From CAZMXS01 sp964570325 (GTDB lineage: Bacteria; Verrucomicrobiota; Kiritimatiellia; CAIQIC01; CAZMXS01), in assembly GCA_964570325.1 (NCBI GenBank), contig CAZMXS010000060.1:1-28301 (forward strand): DNA of 28,301 bases, in the 5' to 3' direction. Of the stretch, positions 6,816 to 14,355 are shown piece by piece. The position numbers and the translations under genes were made by a program. The notes under the pieces were generated by a model. That model saw only the letters and a list, made by a program, of their open reading frames with translations. It ran no database searches and was not told where the DNA came from. Numbering within the stretch: position 1 is the stretch's first letter; every line of letters starts with the position of its first letter.

Positions 6816-8042
6816 ATGCGCCTGCCCTTTTCACTCTTTCTTGCCCTGAAGTACCTGCGGCCCAAGCGGACGTTTATCTCCGTGGTCACCGTAATCTCCG
6901 TCTTGGGCGGGCTGCTGGGGGTGGCGGTGCTGATCATCGTGCTTTCGGTGATGAGCGGTTTCGATGATATGTGGCGCGAGAAAATTTTGAGTTTCAACGC
7001 CCACATCACAGTTACCGGCTACGGCATTATCGAGAACGAGGAAGAGCTGGTTGAGCAGATTCGTGAGGTGGACGGTGTTACCGGCGCGGCGCCCTATGTG
7101 CAGGGAATTGTATTCATCTCCCACAAGGATCGCGTGTTTACCCCGATGGTGCGCGGCATTGACCCGGTGCGGGAACGCACGGTCAGCCAGATTCCCCGGA
7201 ACATGAGCGCGGGCGTCTTTGATGTGAGCGATGACCATTGTGTGATCGGCCGCGATCTGTCGCTGCGCGTCGGGGCGGGAGTGGGGGACAAGCTGCTGAT
7301 CTACTCGCCGCAGAACTTCACCGCGGCGGACGAGATTCACCTGCCGGAGGAGCTGACCGTGGCCGGTGTGTTCGAGGTGGGCATGTGGGAATTCGATATG
7401 GGATTCATCCTGACTTCTTTGGAGAAAGCGCGCGAGATGTACGCGATGGAGACGGGGGTTCACGCGATCCAGGTTATGACGCGGAATCCTTACCAGGCCG
7501 AGGCGGTTGCCCGCCGGATTCAGGCGCGGATCGGGCCCGAGTATGACGCCGCCACCTGGATGGACTTGAACCGCCAGTTGTTTGCGGCGCTGCGGGTCGA
7601 GAAAAACATGATGTTCTTCCTGCTGATTTTCATCACCATCGTCGCCGCGTTCGGCATTTGCAACACGCTGATCACCGTTACCGTCCAGAAGACGCACGAG
7701 ATCGGGTTGCTCAAGTCGCTTGGGTTCTCCTCGGGCAGCATCATGCGCGTTTTCCTCTGGCAGGGGTGGATTGAGGGGCTCATTGGCATCACCGCCGGGA
7801 TTGGTTGTGGTCTGCTGGCGCTACACTATCGCAATCACCTGATGCACCTGCTGGAAAAATGGTTCGGTATCGAATTGCTGCCAAAGGAACTCTATCACTT
7901 GAGCGAAATCCCGGCTTCGACCTCGGCGCTGGATATTACCGTGATTGCGCTTTCCGTTATGGTCATTTGCACGCTGGCGGGAGTTATTCCAGCCTGGCAG
8001 GCCGCCCGGCTGGATCCGGTGAGGGCCTTACGGTATGAATGA
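6816..8042 (+). CDS. lolC: Lipoprotein-releasing ABC transporter permease (LolC/LolE family)
   Basis: This 408-residue protein has the MacB/Lol permease layout. One membrane segment lies at about 22-48 after the LALKYLRPKR start, then a large periplasmic domain at about 50-265, then three membrane segments near 268-292, 318-340 and 370-395. The family ends are clear: KTHEIGLLKSLGFS with the following helix, and the C-terminal IPAWQAARLDPVRALRYE. With LolD it would extract outer-membrane lipoproteins from the inner membrane and pass them to LolA. Only one permease gene is present beside lolD, so the complex may be a homodimer or the partner may lie elsewhere; I cannot tell LolC from LolE. The stop overlaps lolD by eight bases. 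The ATG is chosen because the upstream sequence is the heptad repeat. Confidence 0.92.
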   Translation: MRLPFSLFLALKYLRPKRTFISVVTVISVLGGLLGVAVLIIVLSVMSGFDDMWREKILSFNAHITVTGYGIIENEEELVEQIREVDGVTGAAPYVQGIVFISHKDRVFTPMVRGIDPVRERTVSQIPRNMSAGVFDVSDDHCVIGRDLSLRVGAGVGDKLLIYSPQNFTAADEIHLPEELTVAGVFEVGMWEFDMGFILTSLEKAREMYAMETGVHAIQVMTRNPYQAEAVARRIQARIGPEYDAATWMDLNRQLFAALRVEKNMMFFLLIFITIVAAFGICNTLITVTVQKTHEIGLLKSLGFSSGSIMRVFLWQGWIEGLIGITAGIGCGLLALHYRNHLMHLLEKWFGIELLPKELYHLSEIPASTSALDITVIALSVMVICTLAGVIPAWQAARLDPVRALRYE

Positions 8043-8760
8043 GGCTTCGCCAATCGCCGCGCCGCCGGCGCTTGTCGAGGCCGCCGGCATCGAAAAGGCC
8101 TACCGGATTGAACGCCATTCCATCCCCGTGCTGCGGGGTGTGTCCTTGTCCGTCCGCGCCGGCGAATCGCTTTCGATCACCGGCGCCAGCGGCGCCGGCA
8201 AGAGCACGCTGCTGCATATCTTGGGCGGCTTGGACCGGCCGACCGGCGGCCGCGTTATGTTCCAGGGGCTCGACCTGTATGCGCTCTCCCACGCGCGCCG
8301 GACCGATGTGCGCGCCACCCGGATTGGCTTTGTCTTCCAATCCTACCACTTGCTGCCGGAACTGGATGTGGCGGAAAACGTCTTGCTGCCCGCGCTCAGC
8401 CGCTGGGGGGCTTGCCGCGCGGCAGCGCGGAACCAGCGCCGGGCGCTCGAATTGCTGGAGCGCGTCGGCCTGGCCGATCGCGCCCGCCATCGCCCGATGG
8501 AACTTTCCGGCGGAGAACAGCAGCGGGTCGCGCTGGCGCGCGCGCTGATGAACGAGCCGGAAATCGTCTATGCCGACGAGCCCACGGGCAACCTGGATTC
8601 CGCCACGGGCGCCCAGGTGCTGGAGTACCTGTTCGCGCTGGTCCGCGGGCGCAGCCACACGCTGGTGCTGGTGACGCACAACGATGAAGTCGCCGCGATG
8701 TGCGACCGCCGGTTGCGACTCAAGGATGGGGTGCTCGTGGATGGCGCGCATCCGGCGTGA
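8035..8760 (+). CDS. lolD: Lipoprotein-releasing ABC transporter ATPase
   Basis: This 241-residue ABC ATPase belongs to the LolD/MacB/FtsE group. Walker A GASGAGKST is at 50-58, followed by FQSYHLLPELDVAENVLLP after the Q-loop, the signature LSGGEQQRVALARAL, Walker B IVYADEPTGNLD and the H-loop VTHND. The FQ-YHLLPE---ENV pattern and the EPTGNLD motif are characteristic of this subfamily. It powers lipoprotein release with the permease encoded immediately upstream, to which it is coupled by an eight-base overlap. The length is normal (about 230). Its stop overlaps a GTG that opens a short further frame. Confidence 0.94.
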   Translation: MNEASPIAAPPALVEAAGIEKAYRIERHSIPVLRGVSLSVRAGESLSITGASGAGKSTLLHILGGLDRPTGGRVMFQGLDLYALSHARRTDVRATRIGFVFQSYHLLPELDVAENVLLPALSRWGACRAAARNQRRALELLERVGLADRARHRPMELSGGEQQRVALARALMNEPEIVYADEPTGNLDSATGAQVLEYLFALVRGRSHTLVLVTHNDEVAAMCDRRLRLKDGVLVDGAHPA

Positions 8761-9020
8761 GCACGCATTCCGACCCGGTCAACGGTTGGGGCCGGCGTTT
8801 CAACGAGCCGGTGATTACGCCGGAGGCCATCAACCAGCGGCTGGCCGCCGCCGGATTTGATGCCGACGGCCTGCGCGCCGATTTTTCCCCACGGCGCTAT
8901 TTCCATAGCGCGTCGCGCAAGCCGGAATTGCGGGCGATGACTCGGCCGATGCCGGCGGCCAGGAGGTCGGCGCGGCCCCAAAGCTCAACCCGTCGGCGCG
9001 CGCGCGTCACCCCGGTATAA
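8757..9020 (+). CDS. Possible short or truncated ORF after lolD (doubtful)
   Basis: A GTG at 8757 overlaps the lolD stop as GTGA and opens a frame of 87 codons. The first 47 or so codons (through the ADFSPRR segment) have a balanced composition and strong G/C at third positions, like the neighbouring genes. They include PVITPEAINQRLAAAGF, which looks like a helix. From 8897 on, the frame runs antisense through the 3' end of recD and reads as an Arg/Pro/Ala-rich shadow. Either this is a small coupled gene, or it is the head of a gene whose remainder was lost where it meets the rec operon, or it is chance. I do not recognise a family. Confidence 0.25.
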   Translation: MSTHSDPVNGWGRRFNEPVITPEAINQRLAAAGFDADGLRADFSPRRYFHSASRKPELRAMTRPMPAARRSARPQSSTRRRARVTPV

Positions 9021-10741
9021 ACCAATTCGCGGGTCAGCAGCGGTGAATCGCGATCAGACAGCACCAGCAGCACTTCCGCGGCCTCCGCTCCCTGGCACTT
9101 GTGTACCGTTGCCGCGTAGGCCGGCGCGTGCCCCGGCATCCGGCCCGGCGCCACGCGGCGCATCTCCGTTTCGCCCGGGAAATACACCCGCAAGTCGCCG
9201 TGTTCGTCAGGCAGGGCCACTCCCACGTCGCCGTTGAAAAGTTTCTGACGGTAATCGTTCTCGGTGACCATGACCGGCCGGCCGGCATACCACGCCGCTG
9301 TGCCCGCCCGGATGACGCCGTCTTCCGCCAGCAGTGCGTGCAATTGCGCGTTGAGCGCGTCCGCGCCATAAGGTCCGCGCCGGTTCATGCAAAGGATCCG
9401 GGATTGCGCCAACGCGGCGAACGCCGTCGCCGGGTCGCCGGCCTGGCTCAAATGGCGCAAGGCGGCGTACGCGCGGCTTGCCCGCAGCGCCGCGGCCAGC
9501 CCGGGCGGATTGGGAATCTCACGCCATTCCACGCCGGCGGACTCGGCGCCGCCCAGCGCGCGTTGGGCGGCTTCGGCATCGCCGCGATTGACCGCCGCCG
9601 CCAGCGCGATCATGCCCGGCGCTTCGCGCGCGCGGTGGTTGGTGATCAGCCGCGCAATACAATCGCGCATCGCCGGCGCGCCCGCGGTCGCCGGGCCGGC
9701 TGACGCGCCTGTAAGTCGCGCCAGCGCGTCGGCGGTCGCCGGCGTGTAATGGGCGGCGTCCACGCCGGCGCACAAATCGCCGAGGATCGCGCCTTCTTCA
9801 ACCGAAGCCAGTTGATCTTTATCGCCCAGCAGGATCAGCCGCGCGCCCGGCGGCAGGGCCGCCACCAGTTTGGCCATCAGGTGCAAGGGAACCATCGAGA
9901 CTTCGTCCACCACCACCACGTCATAGGGCAACGGTCGCTCGCGGTTGTAACGAAATGCCGTTGAACCAAATTGCGGGCCGAGCAGGCGGTGCAGCGTCGC
10001 CGCGACGCGCGGAATGGCGGCTTTGATGTCCGGTGCACAGTCCAGCGCGGGGAGCTTGGCTTGGATGGATACTTCCATGCGCTTGGCCGCCTGGCCGGTC
10101 GGCGCCGCCAGCGCGATGCGCAAGTGCGCGCCTCGCTGTTCCAACAGCAGCGCGAGAATCGCGGCCAGCGTCGTCGTCTTGCCCGTGCCGGGGCCGCCGG
10201 TGATGATGCAGAAAGGCCGCAGCAGGGCCAGCGCGGCGGCCTGTCGCTGGCCGACATCCGCCGTGTAGCCGGCGCGTGGCGCGAACAGCCGGTTCAGGGC
10301 GGCGGTCGTTGCTTCCCAATCCAGTCCGGTAACATCCGCGCGGCTTTGAGCGCGGATAAACGTGATTATTCGCTGCTCATATTCCCAGTAGCGGTATAGG
10401 TAAAGGCGGCCGGCGGCGTCGCGGATGAGCGGCGTTGAGTCGCCGGGTTTTCCAATGATTGGAAAGTTGCCGAGCCGATTTTTCCAATCATTGGAAAAAA
10501 GCGCGGCCAGCTCCGCTGCGTTGGCCGGCGGGGACTCTTCCGCCCAGAGCATTTCCGGCGCGAAACGCTCCAGGTCGAGACAGATATGCCCGCGTTGGAG
10601 CCATTGGCTGGCCAGGGCGGCCGCCAGCGCCGGCGCCGGGTCGGCGCCGCCCGCCAAACGGCCCACCAACCGGGCGAATTGGACATCAATGTCCCCAAGC
10701 AGCCCGCCGCGCCGCAGCAGATTGAGCGGATCGCTTGTCAT
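8897..10741 (-). CDS. recD: Exodeoxyribonuclease V subunit alpha
   Basis: This 614-residue 5'-3' helicase of the RecBCD complex is close to the E. coli length (608). The N-terminal domain (1-150) binds the complex. The superfamily 1B motor has Walker A GGPGTGKTT at 182-190, Walker B VVVDEVSM around 277-283, motif III GDKDQL at 306-311, TVHKCQGAE at 545-553 and VYTGVTRAR at 574-582. The ATG overlaps the recB stop (ATGA), so the subunits are coupled in recC-recB-recD order. One oddity is that residues 82-98 are encoded by two AT-rich palindromes, read as FSNDWK and FPIIGK. These stand out from the GC-rich gene but lie in a variable linker before the RLYLYRYW segment. The gene is last in the operon and converges on lolD. 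Confidence 0.95.
   Translation of the reverse strand: MTSDPLNLLRRGGLLGDIDVQFARLVGRLAGGADPAPALAAALASQWLQRGHICLDLERFAPEMLWAEESPPANAAELAALFSNDWKNRLGNFPIIGKPGDSTPLIRDAAGRLYLYRYWEYEQRIITFIRAQSRADVTGLDWEATTAALNRLFAPRAGYTADVGQRQAAALALLRPFCIITGGPGTGKTTTLAAILALLLEQRGAHLRIALAAPTGQAAKRMEVSIQAKLPALDCAPDIKAAIPRVAATLHRLLGPQFGSTAFRYNRERPLPYDVVVVDEVSMVPLHLMAKLVAALPPGARLILLGDKDQLASVEEGAILGDLCAGVDAAHYTPATADALARLTGASAGPATAGAPAMRDCIARLITNHRAREAPGMIALAAAVNRGDAEAAQRALGGAESAGVEWREIPNPPGLAAALRASRAYAALRHLSQAGDPATAFAALAQSRILCMNRRGPYGADALNAQLHALLAEDGVIRAGTAAWYAGRPVMVTENDYRQKLFNGDVGVALPDEHGDLRVYFPGETEMRRVAPGRMPGHAPAYAATVHKCQGAEAAEVLLVLSDRDSPLLTRELVYTGVTRARRRVELWGRADLLAAGIGRVIARNSGLRDALWK
10449..10465. repeat. Palindrome copy 1 inside recD
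   Basis: TTTCCAATGATTGGAAA is a perfect palindrome with 8-base arms and one central base. Its reverse complement is exactly the core of copy 2, which lies 15 bases away. In the recD frame it is read as part of the NFPIIGK segment. It is AT-rich within an otherwise GC-rich gene. Confidence 0.75.
10479..10499. repeat. Palindrome copy 2 inside recD
   Basis: This is a perfect palindrome with 10-base arms around a single central C; its core is TTTCCAATCATTGGAAA. It matches copy 1 in inverted orientation over 17 bases. In the recD frame it is read as FSNDWK, a different frame from copy 1. The two copies could also pair with each other as an 18-bp stem with a loop of about 15 bases. Confidence 0.75.
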
Positions 10742-13700
10742 GGCGAATCTCCCTGGGCGAAATAACGATCAAGTCGCGTCACCCAGTCGGGGGCGGGTCG
10801 GTCGAAGAACACGCAGCCGGCCGGGCCGGCGGCGGCGCCGCGCAGGAAAAGGTAATGCACGCCGCCAAAGTCGCGTTCGTAGCGGTAATCCGGCAGACGG
10901 GTTCGCAGGAATCGGTGCAGCGCCACCGTGTAGATCAGATATTGGATGGTGTAACGCGCCTCCGCCATCGTTTCGCGCAGCCGGCGGGGCGTGTAGGCCG
11001 TCAAGTCGGGACCGAGGCAGTTGGATTTGTAATCCACCAGATAAAAGCGTCCTTTGTGCCGGAACACCAGGTCCATGTAACCCTTCATCATGCCGCGCAA
11101 GGGATCGAATGTCAGCCGGTCGTCCGCCGCCAGCGCCGGCGCTTCCGGCGGGCAATCGCGTCGCAACAGGGCGGTCAGGCCCGCGCCGGAAATCCGGCCG
11201 ACCGGGAAGTAGAATTCCAGTTCCCGCAATGTTTCGGTTCGCGGCCGGTCCGTCAGGCGCGCGCCGTCGGCCAAGGGCAGTTCCAAGACGGCGCGCGCCA
11301 TGGCGTTGATGGCGTCATCGTATTCGCGCGGGAATCGGTAACGGCGGGCCAGGCGGTTGAGCACCGTTGGGATTTCATCCGGCCGGGTGAAATCGAGTTG
11401 TTCGAACAAGGCATGGAAAAAATGACCGGTGACCGTGCCGCGCGGAAAGGCATGAATGCCGGCCGGCGTCACAGCGGGCGCCGGCGGCGCCGGGGATTCA
11501 TCGGCGTGTTCGGGCTCGCCGGGCGCGGCGTGCCATTCCCCCGCCGCGATGCCGGAGAAACTGGTCACGCGCCAATCGCGCGCGATGCGCGCCGGATCCA
11601 CCGGCAAGGCGTCGAACACCGTTGTGGCGGAGGCCGTTTCCGGCTGATAAGGCAGGGTGGCAGCGTCGGGTAGGTCGGCGACGGCGATCACACCCGGTTG
11701 GGCCAGCGCGAAGATCTCGGCGCGCAGCGTGGCGGCGTCCAACTGCTCAATCCGCTCGATCACCTGTTCGTCGAGGTCCGCGCCAGTCAGATCGGACTGG
11801 TGAAGCAGATAAGCCAGGGCGGATTCCGGATAGGATCGGATACGGCCGGCGATCAGGTAGGCGCGGTGAATGGCGCGGGTAATGGCCACGTACAGCAGAC
11901 GCAGGTTTTCGGCGCGCTCCTCCACCGCGTGCCGGCGGCGCAGCGGCGCCCAGTCCGGCGAACCTGTGTCCATGATGACTTGGGTGGGATCAGCGGGATC
12001 ATGGGCGCGCGCCGGGTGAACCCACGGATCATCATTAAGTTGCGGGCCGTGCGCATGGCCTTCCCAACTGGAGGCGAGGAAAACCACCGGATACTGCAGG
12101 CCCTTGCTGGAGTGGATGGTGGCAATCTGAACGCAATCGCCATCGCTCTCCAGGCGCAGCAGATGGCCTTCACTATCCGGCTGGTCGCTTGTTTTCCCGG
12201 TGCGCCGGCGCGCGAACCACTTGATCAATTCCGGGACGCCCAAATGGGAGCGGGTGGCCTCTTGTTGCAGGAGTTCCGCCAGGTGGAAGAGATTGGTCAG
12301 GCGGCGTTCGCGATCCGGCATAGCGGCGCAGCGCGCCACGCTGCCTTCGTCCGCGATCAGCCGGTGCAACATGGCCAGCACGCCCTGCCGGGTCCAGATT
12401 TCATGATAGCGGCGGAGACGCGCGGCCACCGCGTCCGCGGCGTTTTCCTGTCCGGCCAGCTCCAACGCGGCGCGCGCGGTTTGGCCGAACAAGGTGGTCA
12501 ACAGCGCCGCGCGCGCCGCGGATTCACGCTCGGGCTGAGCGACCGCCTGCAGGACCAGCTCCAGTTCAGCGGCTTCCTCCGTGTCGAACACGCTGGTCTG
12601 GCCGGAGGTCACGCAGGGAATGCCCAGCGCCTGCAATGCTGCGCGCACGCAATCCCCGTCAAAGTGAGTGCGTACCAGGACCGCGATATCGCTCGGGCGC
12701 AGGGGCCGCCGCCCGATGGCGGCCCCGGTGGCGGGAGCCAGCAAACGCGCGGTTTCGGCGGCGATTGCCGCCGCGATGAGCGCGCGCGCCGATTCTTTGG
12801 AGCGATATTTCTTGGCGGAAGCGTCGTCGGGTTCCGGCGCCAAGTGCCAGATCGTCATCGGCGCGGCGCAGGCGCCGTTGAAAGTGAGGGGGTGCTTGTC
12901 CTGTCCCCATCGGCCGCAGTCGCGGGCGGGCTGGAAGGTAATCTCCGGAATCAGGAAAGGATTGCGGCGCATGAAGAGCCGGTTCACGGCGGCAATCAGT
13001 TCCGGTTCGGAACGCCAGTTTTCCTGGAGCGTAAATCCGTTCGGGCCGACGGCCCGCTTGGCGATCAGGTAGGAATAGACGTCGGCCGCGCGGAAGGAAT
13101 AAATGGACTGCTTGGGATCACCGATGTAGAAGCGCGCGGAATCAGGGGCGTCGGCGTAGATTCTCTTGAAAATATCGTACTGCACCAGATCCGTGTCCTG
13201 AAACTCATCCACGAGCGCAACCGGATACAAACGGCGAATCGTCTGCGCAAACGCCTGGCCGCCGGCGGGGTCACCCAGCGCGCGCGCGACATCGAGCAAA
13301 AGATCGTCGAATCCCTGTGTGTTGGCGAGCCGTTGCCGCCTGGGCAGTTCGCGATGAAGATACGCCGCGAGCCGTCCGTTCAGCGCGGACAACCAGCGGC
13401 CGCGCAACGCGGCCAGTTGCGCTTCCGCCTGCCAAGCGGCGTCACACCCGTCAAAGAAAGGATCCACCGGCGCCGTGCCGCCTTTGTTGGTGCGGGCCGC
13501 CAGTTCCGTCGGCGTCAGCCGCAACAAGCCCGGCGGCGCTGCCGCGGGCCGCGCGGCCGGCGCCAGCCAGGCGCTCAATTCTGCGAGCAGCGCGTCGAGC
13601 TTTTCGTTTCCGTAATAGGTGCGATTCAAACGCGCCGCGCGCAGCTTCGCTTCCACTGGCGCCCGCGCGGCGGGCCAGGCCGCTTTCAACCGCGCCCAGG

Positions 13701-14355
13701 CGGCGGCGCAGCGTTGCGCGGCGTCGGGAACGGCTCCGGCGGGCAATTCGGCCGCGCGGAAGCGCCCATGAAAATGAGCCGCGATCCGCGCGAAATCGTA
13801 GAGCTTTTCCAGGTCGAACCCGGCCGATTCCACGAATTCGACTTCGGTCGGAGTCCACCGCGGCATCTCGCGGCGCCAGAAGTCCTGGACAATTTCCCGG
13901 ATGAGCGGTTCGGTGTCCGTGCGCATTTCCATTTCGAACGGGATGCCGCTGGCGAAGGCGTTTTCCCGCAAGACACGCGCGCAGAATGAATGAATGGTGT
14001 GAATGGATGCCTCGTCAAAGCCGGATCGCGCGGCCCGCAATCGCAACGCCGCCGCCTCGCGGGAAGGGGCTGGCAGGCTGCGCGCGTATGCGAGCAAGCC
14101 GCTGTCATCGGCCCGGTCTTCCTCCAGCGCGCGCTGCATTTCGCCCAGCCGGCGATGAATCCGATCGCGTAGTTCAGCGGTTGCCGCCTCGGTGTAAGTC
14201 AGCACGAGGATCTGATCCACGGTCAACCCGCGCTCGATGACCAGCCGGATGTAGAGCGCCGCGATGTTATAGGTTTTGCCCGTGCCGGCGCTGGCTTCGA
14301 TCAAGTTGAGTCCGGCGAGCGCCGCAGTGTATGGATTGAAAAGCGGAGCGCTCAT
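10738..14355 (-). CDS. recB: Exodeoxyribonuclease V subunit beta
   Basis: This 1205-residue protein (E. coli about 1180) combines a UvrD-like 3'-5' helicase with a C-terminal nuclease. The Walker A ASAGTGKT is at 21-28, followed by VLTYTEAATAELRDRI near 54-69. VDEFQDTDLVQYDIF marks Walker B, then GDPKQSIYSFR, and TIHSSKGLQYPVV and LLYVAITRA mark motifs V and VI. The nuclease is intact: GYMDLVFRHKG starts at 1092 (D1095), with VDYKSN placing D1108 and K1110. In RecBCD this site cuts both strands and is remodelled at Chi. ATGA overlaps join it to recC upstream and recD downstream. Nothing is missing, so full helicase-nuclease activity is expected. Confidence 0.96.
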   Translation of the reverse strand: MSAPLFNPYTAALAGLNLIEASAGTGKTYNIAALYIRLVIERGLTVDQILVLTYTEAATAELRDRIHRRLGEMQRALEEDRADDSGLLAYARSLPAPSREAAALRLRAARSGFDEASIHTIHSFCARVLRENAFASGIPFEMEMRTDTEPLIREIVQDFWRREMPRWTPTEVEFVESAGFDLEKLYDFARIAAHFHGRFRAAELPAGAVPDAAQRCAAAWARLKAAWPAARAPVEAKLRAARLNRTYYGNEKLDALLAELSAWLAPAARPAAAPPGLLRLTPTELAARTNKGGTAPVDPFFDGCDAAWQAEAQLAALRGRWLSALNGRLAAYLHRELPRRQRLANTQGFDDLLLDVARALGDPAGGQAFAQTIRRLYPVALVDEFQDTDLVQYDIFKRIYADAPDSARFYIGDPKQSIYSFRAADVYSYLIAKRAVGPNGFTLQENWRSEPELIAAVNRLFMRRNPFLIPEITFQPARDCGRWGQDKHPLTFNGACAAPMTIWHLAPEPDDASAKKYRSKESARALIAAAIAAETARLLAPATGAAIGRRPLRPSDIAVLVRTHFDGDCVRAALQALGIPCVTSGQTSVFDTEEAAELELVLQAVAQPERESAARAALLTTLFGQTARAALELAGQENAADAVAARLRRYHEIWTRQGVLAMLHRLIADEGSVARCAAMPDRERRLTNLFHLAELLQQEATRSHLGVPELIKWFARRRTGKTSDQPDSEGHLLRLESDGDCVQIATIHSSKGLQYPVVFLASSWEGHAHGPQLNDDPWVHPARAHDPADPTQVIMDTGSPDWAPLRRRHAVEERAENLRLLYVAITRAIHRAYLIAGRIRSYPESALAYLLHQSDLTGADLDEQVIERIEQLDAATLRAEIFALAQPGVIAVADLPDAATLPYQPETASATTVFDALPVDPARIARDWRVTSFSGIAAGEWHAAPGEPEHADESPAPPAPAVTPAGIHAFPRGTVTGHFFHALFEQLDFTRPDEIPTVLNRLARRYRFPREYDDAINAMARAVLELPLADGARLTDRPRTETLRELEFYFPVGRISGAGLTALLRRDCPPEAPALAADDRLTFDPLRGMMKGYMDLVFRHKGRFYLVDYKSNCLGPDLTAYTPRRLRETMAEARYTIQYLIYTVALHRFLRTRLPDYRYERDFGGVHYLFLRGAAAGPAGCVFFDRPAPDWVTRLDRYFAQGDSP

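Noticed and set aside
11698..13989. Open frame of 763 codons on the plus strand opposite recB
   Set aside because: It is wholly antisense to recB, which has all helicase and nuclease motifs. The product is rich in Arg, Gly, Gln and Ala and has no recognisable domain, as expected for a shadow in GC-rich DNA.
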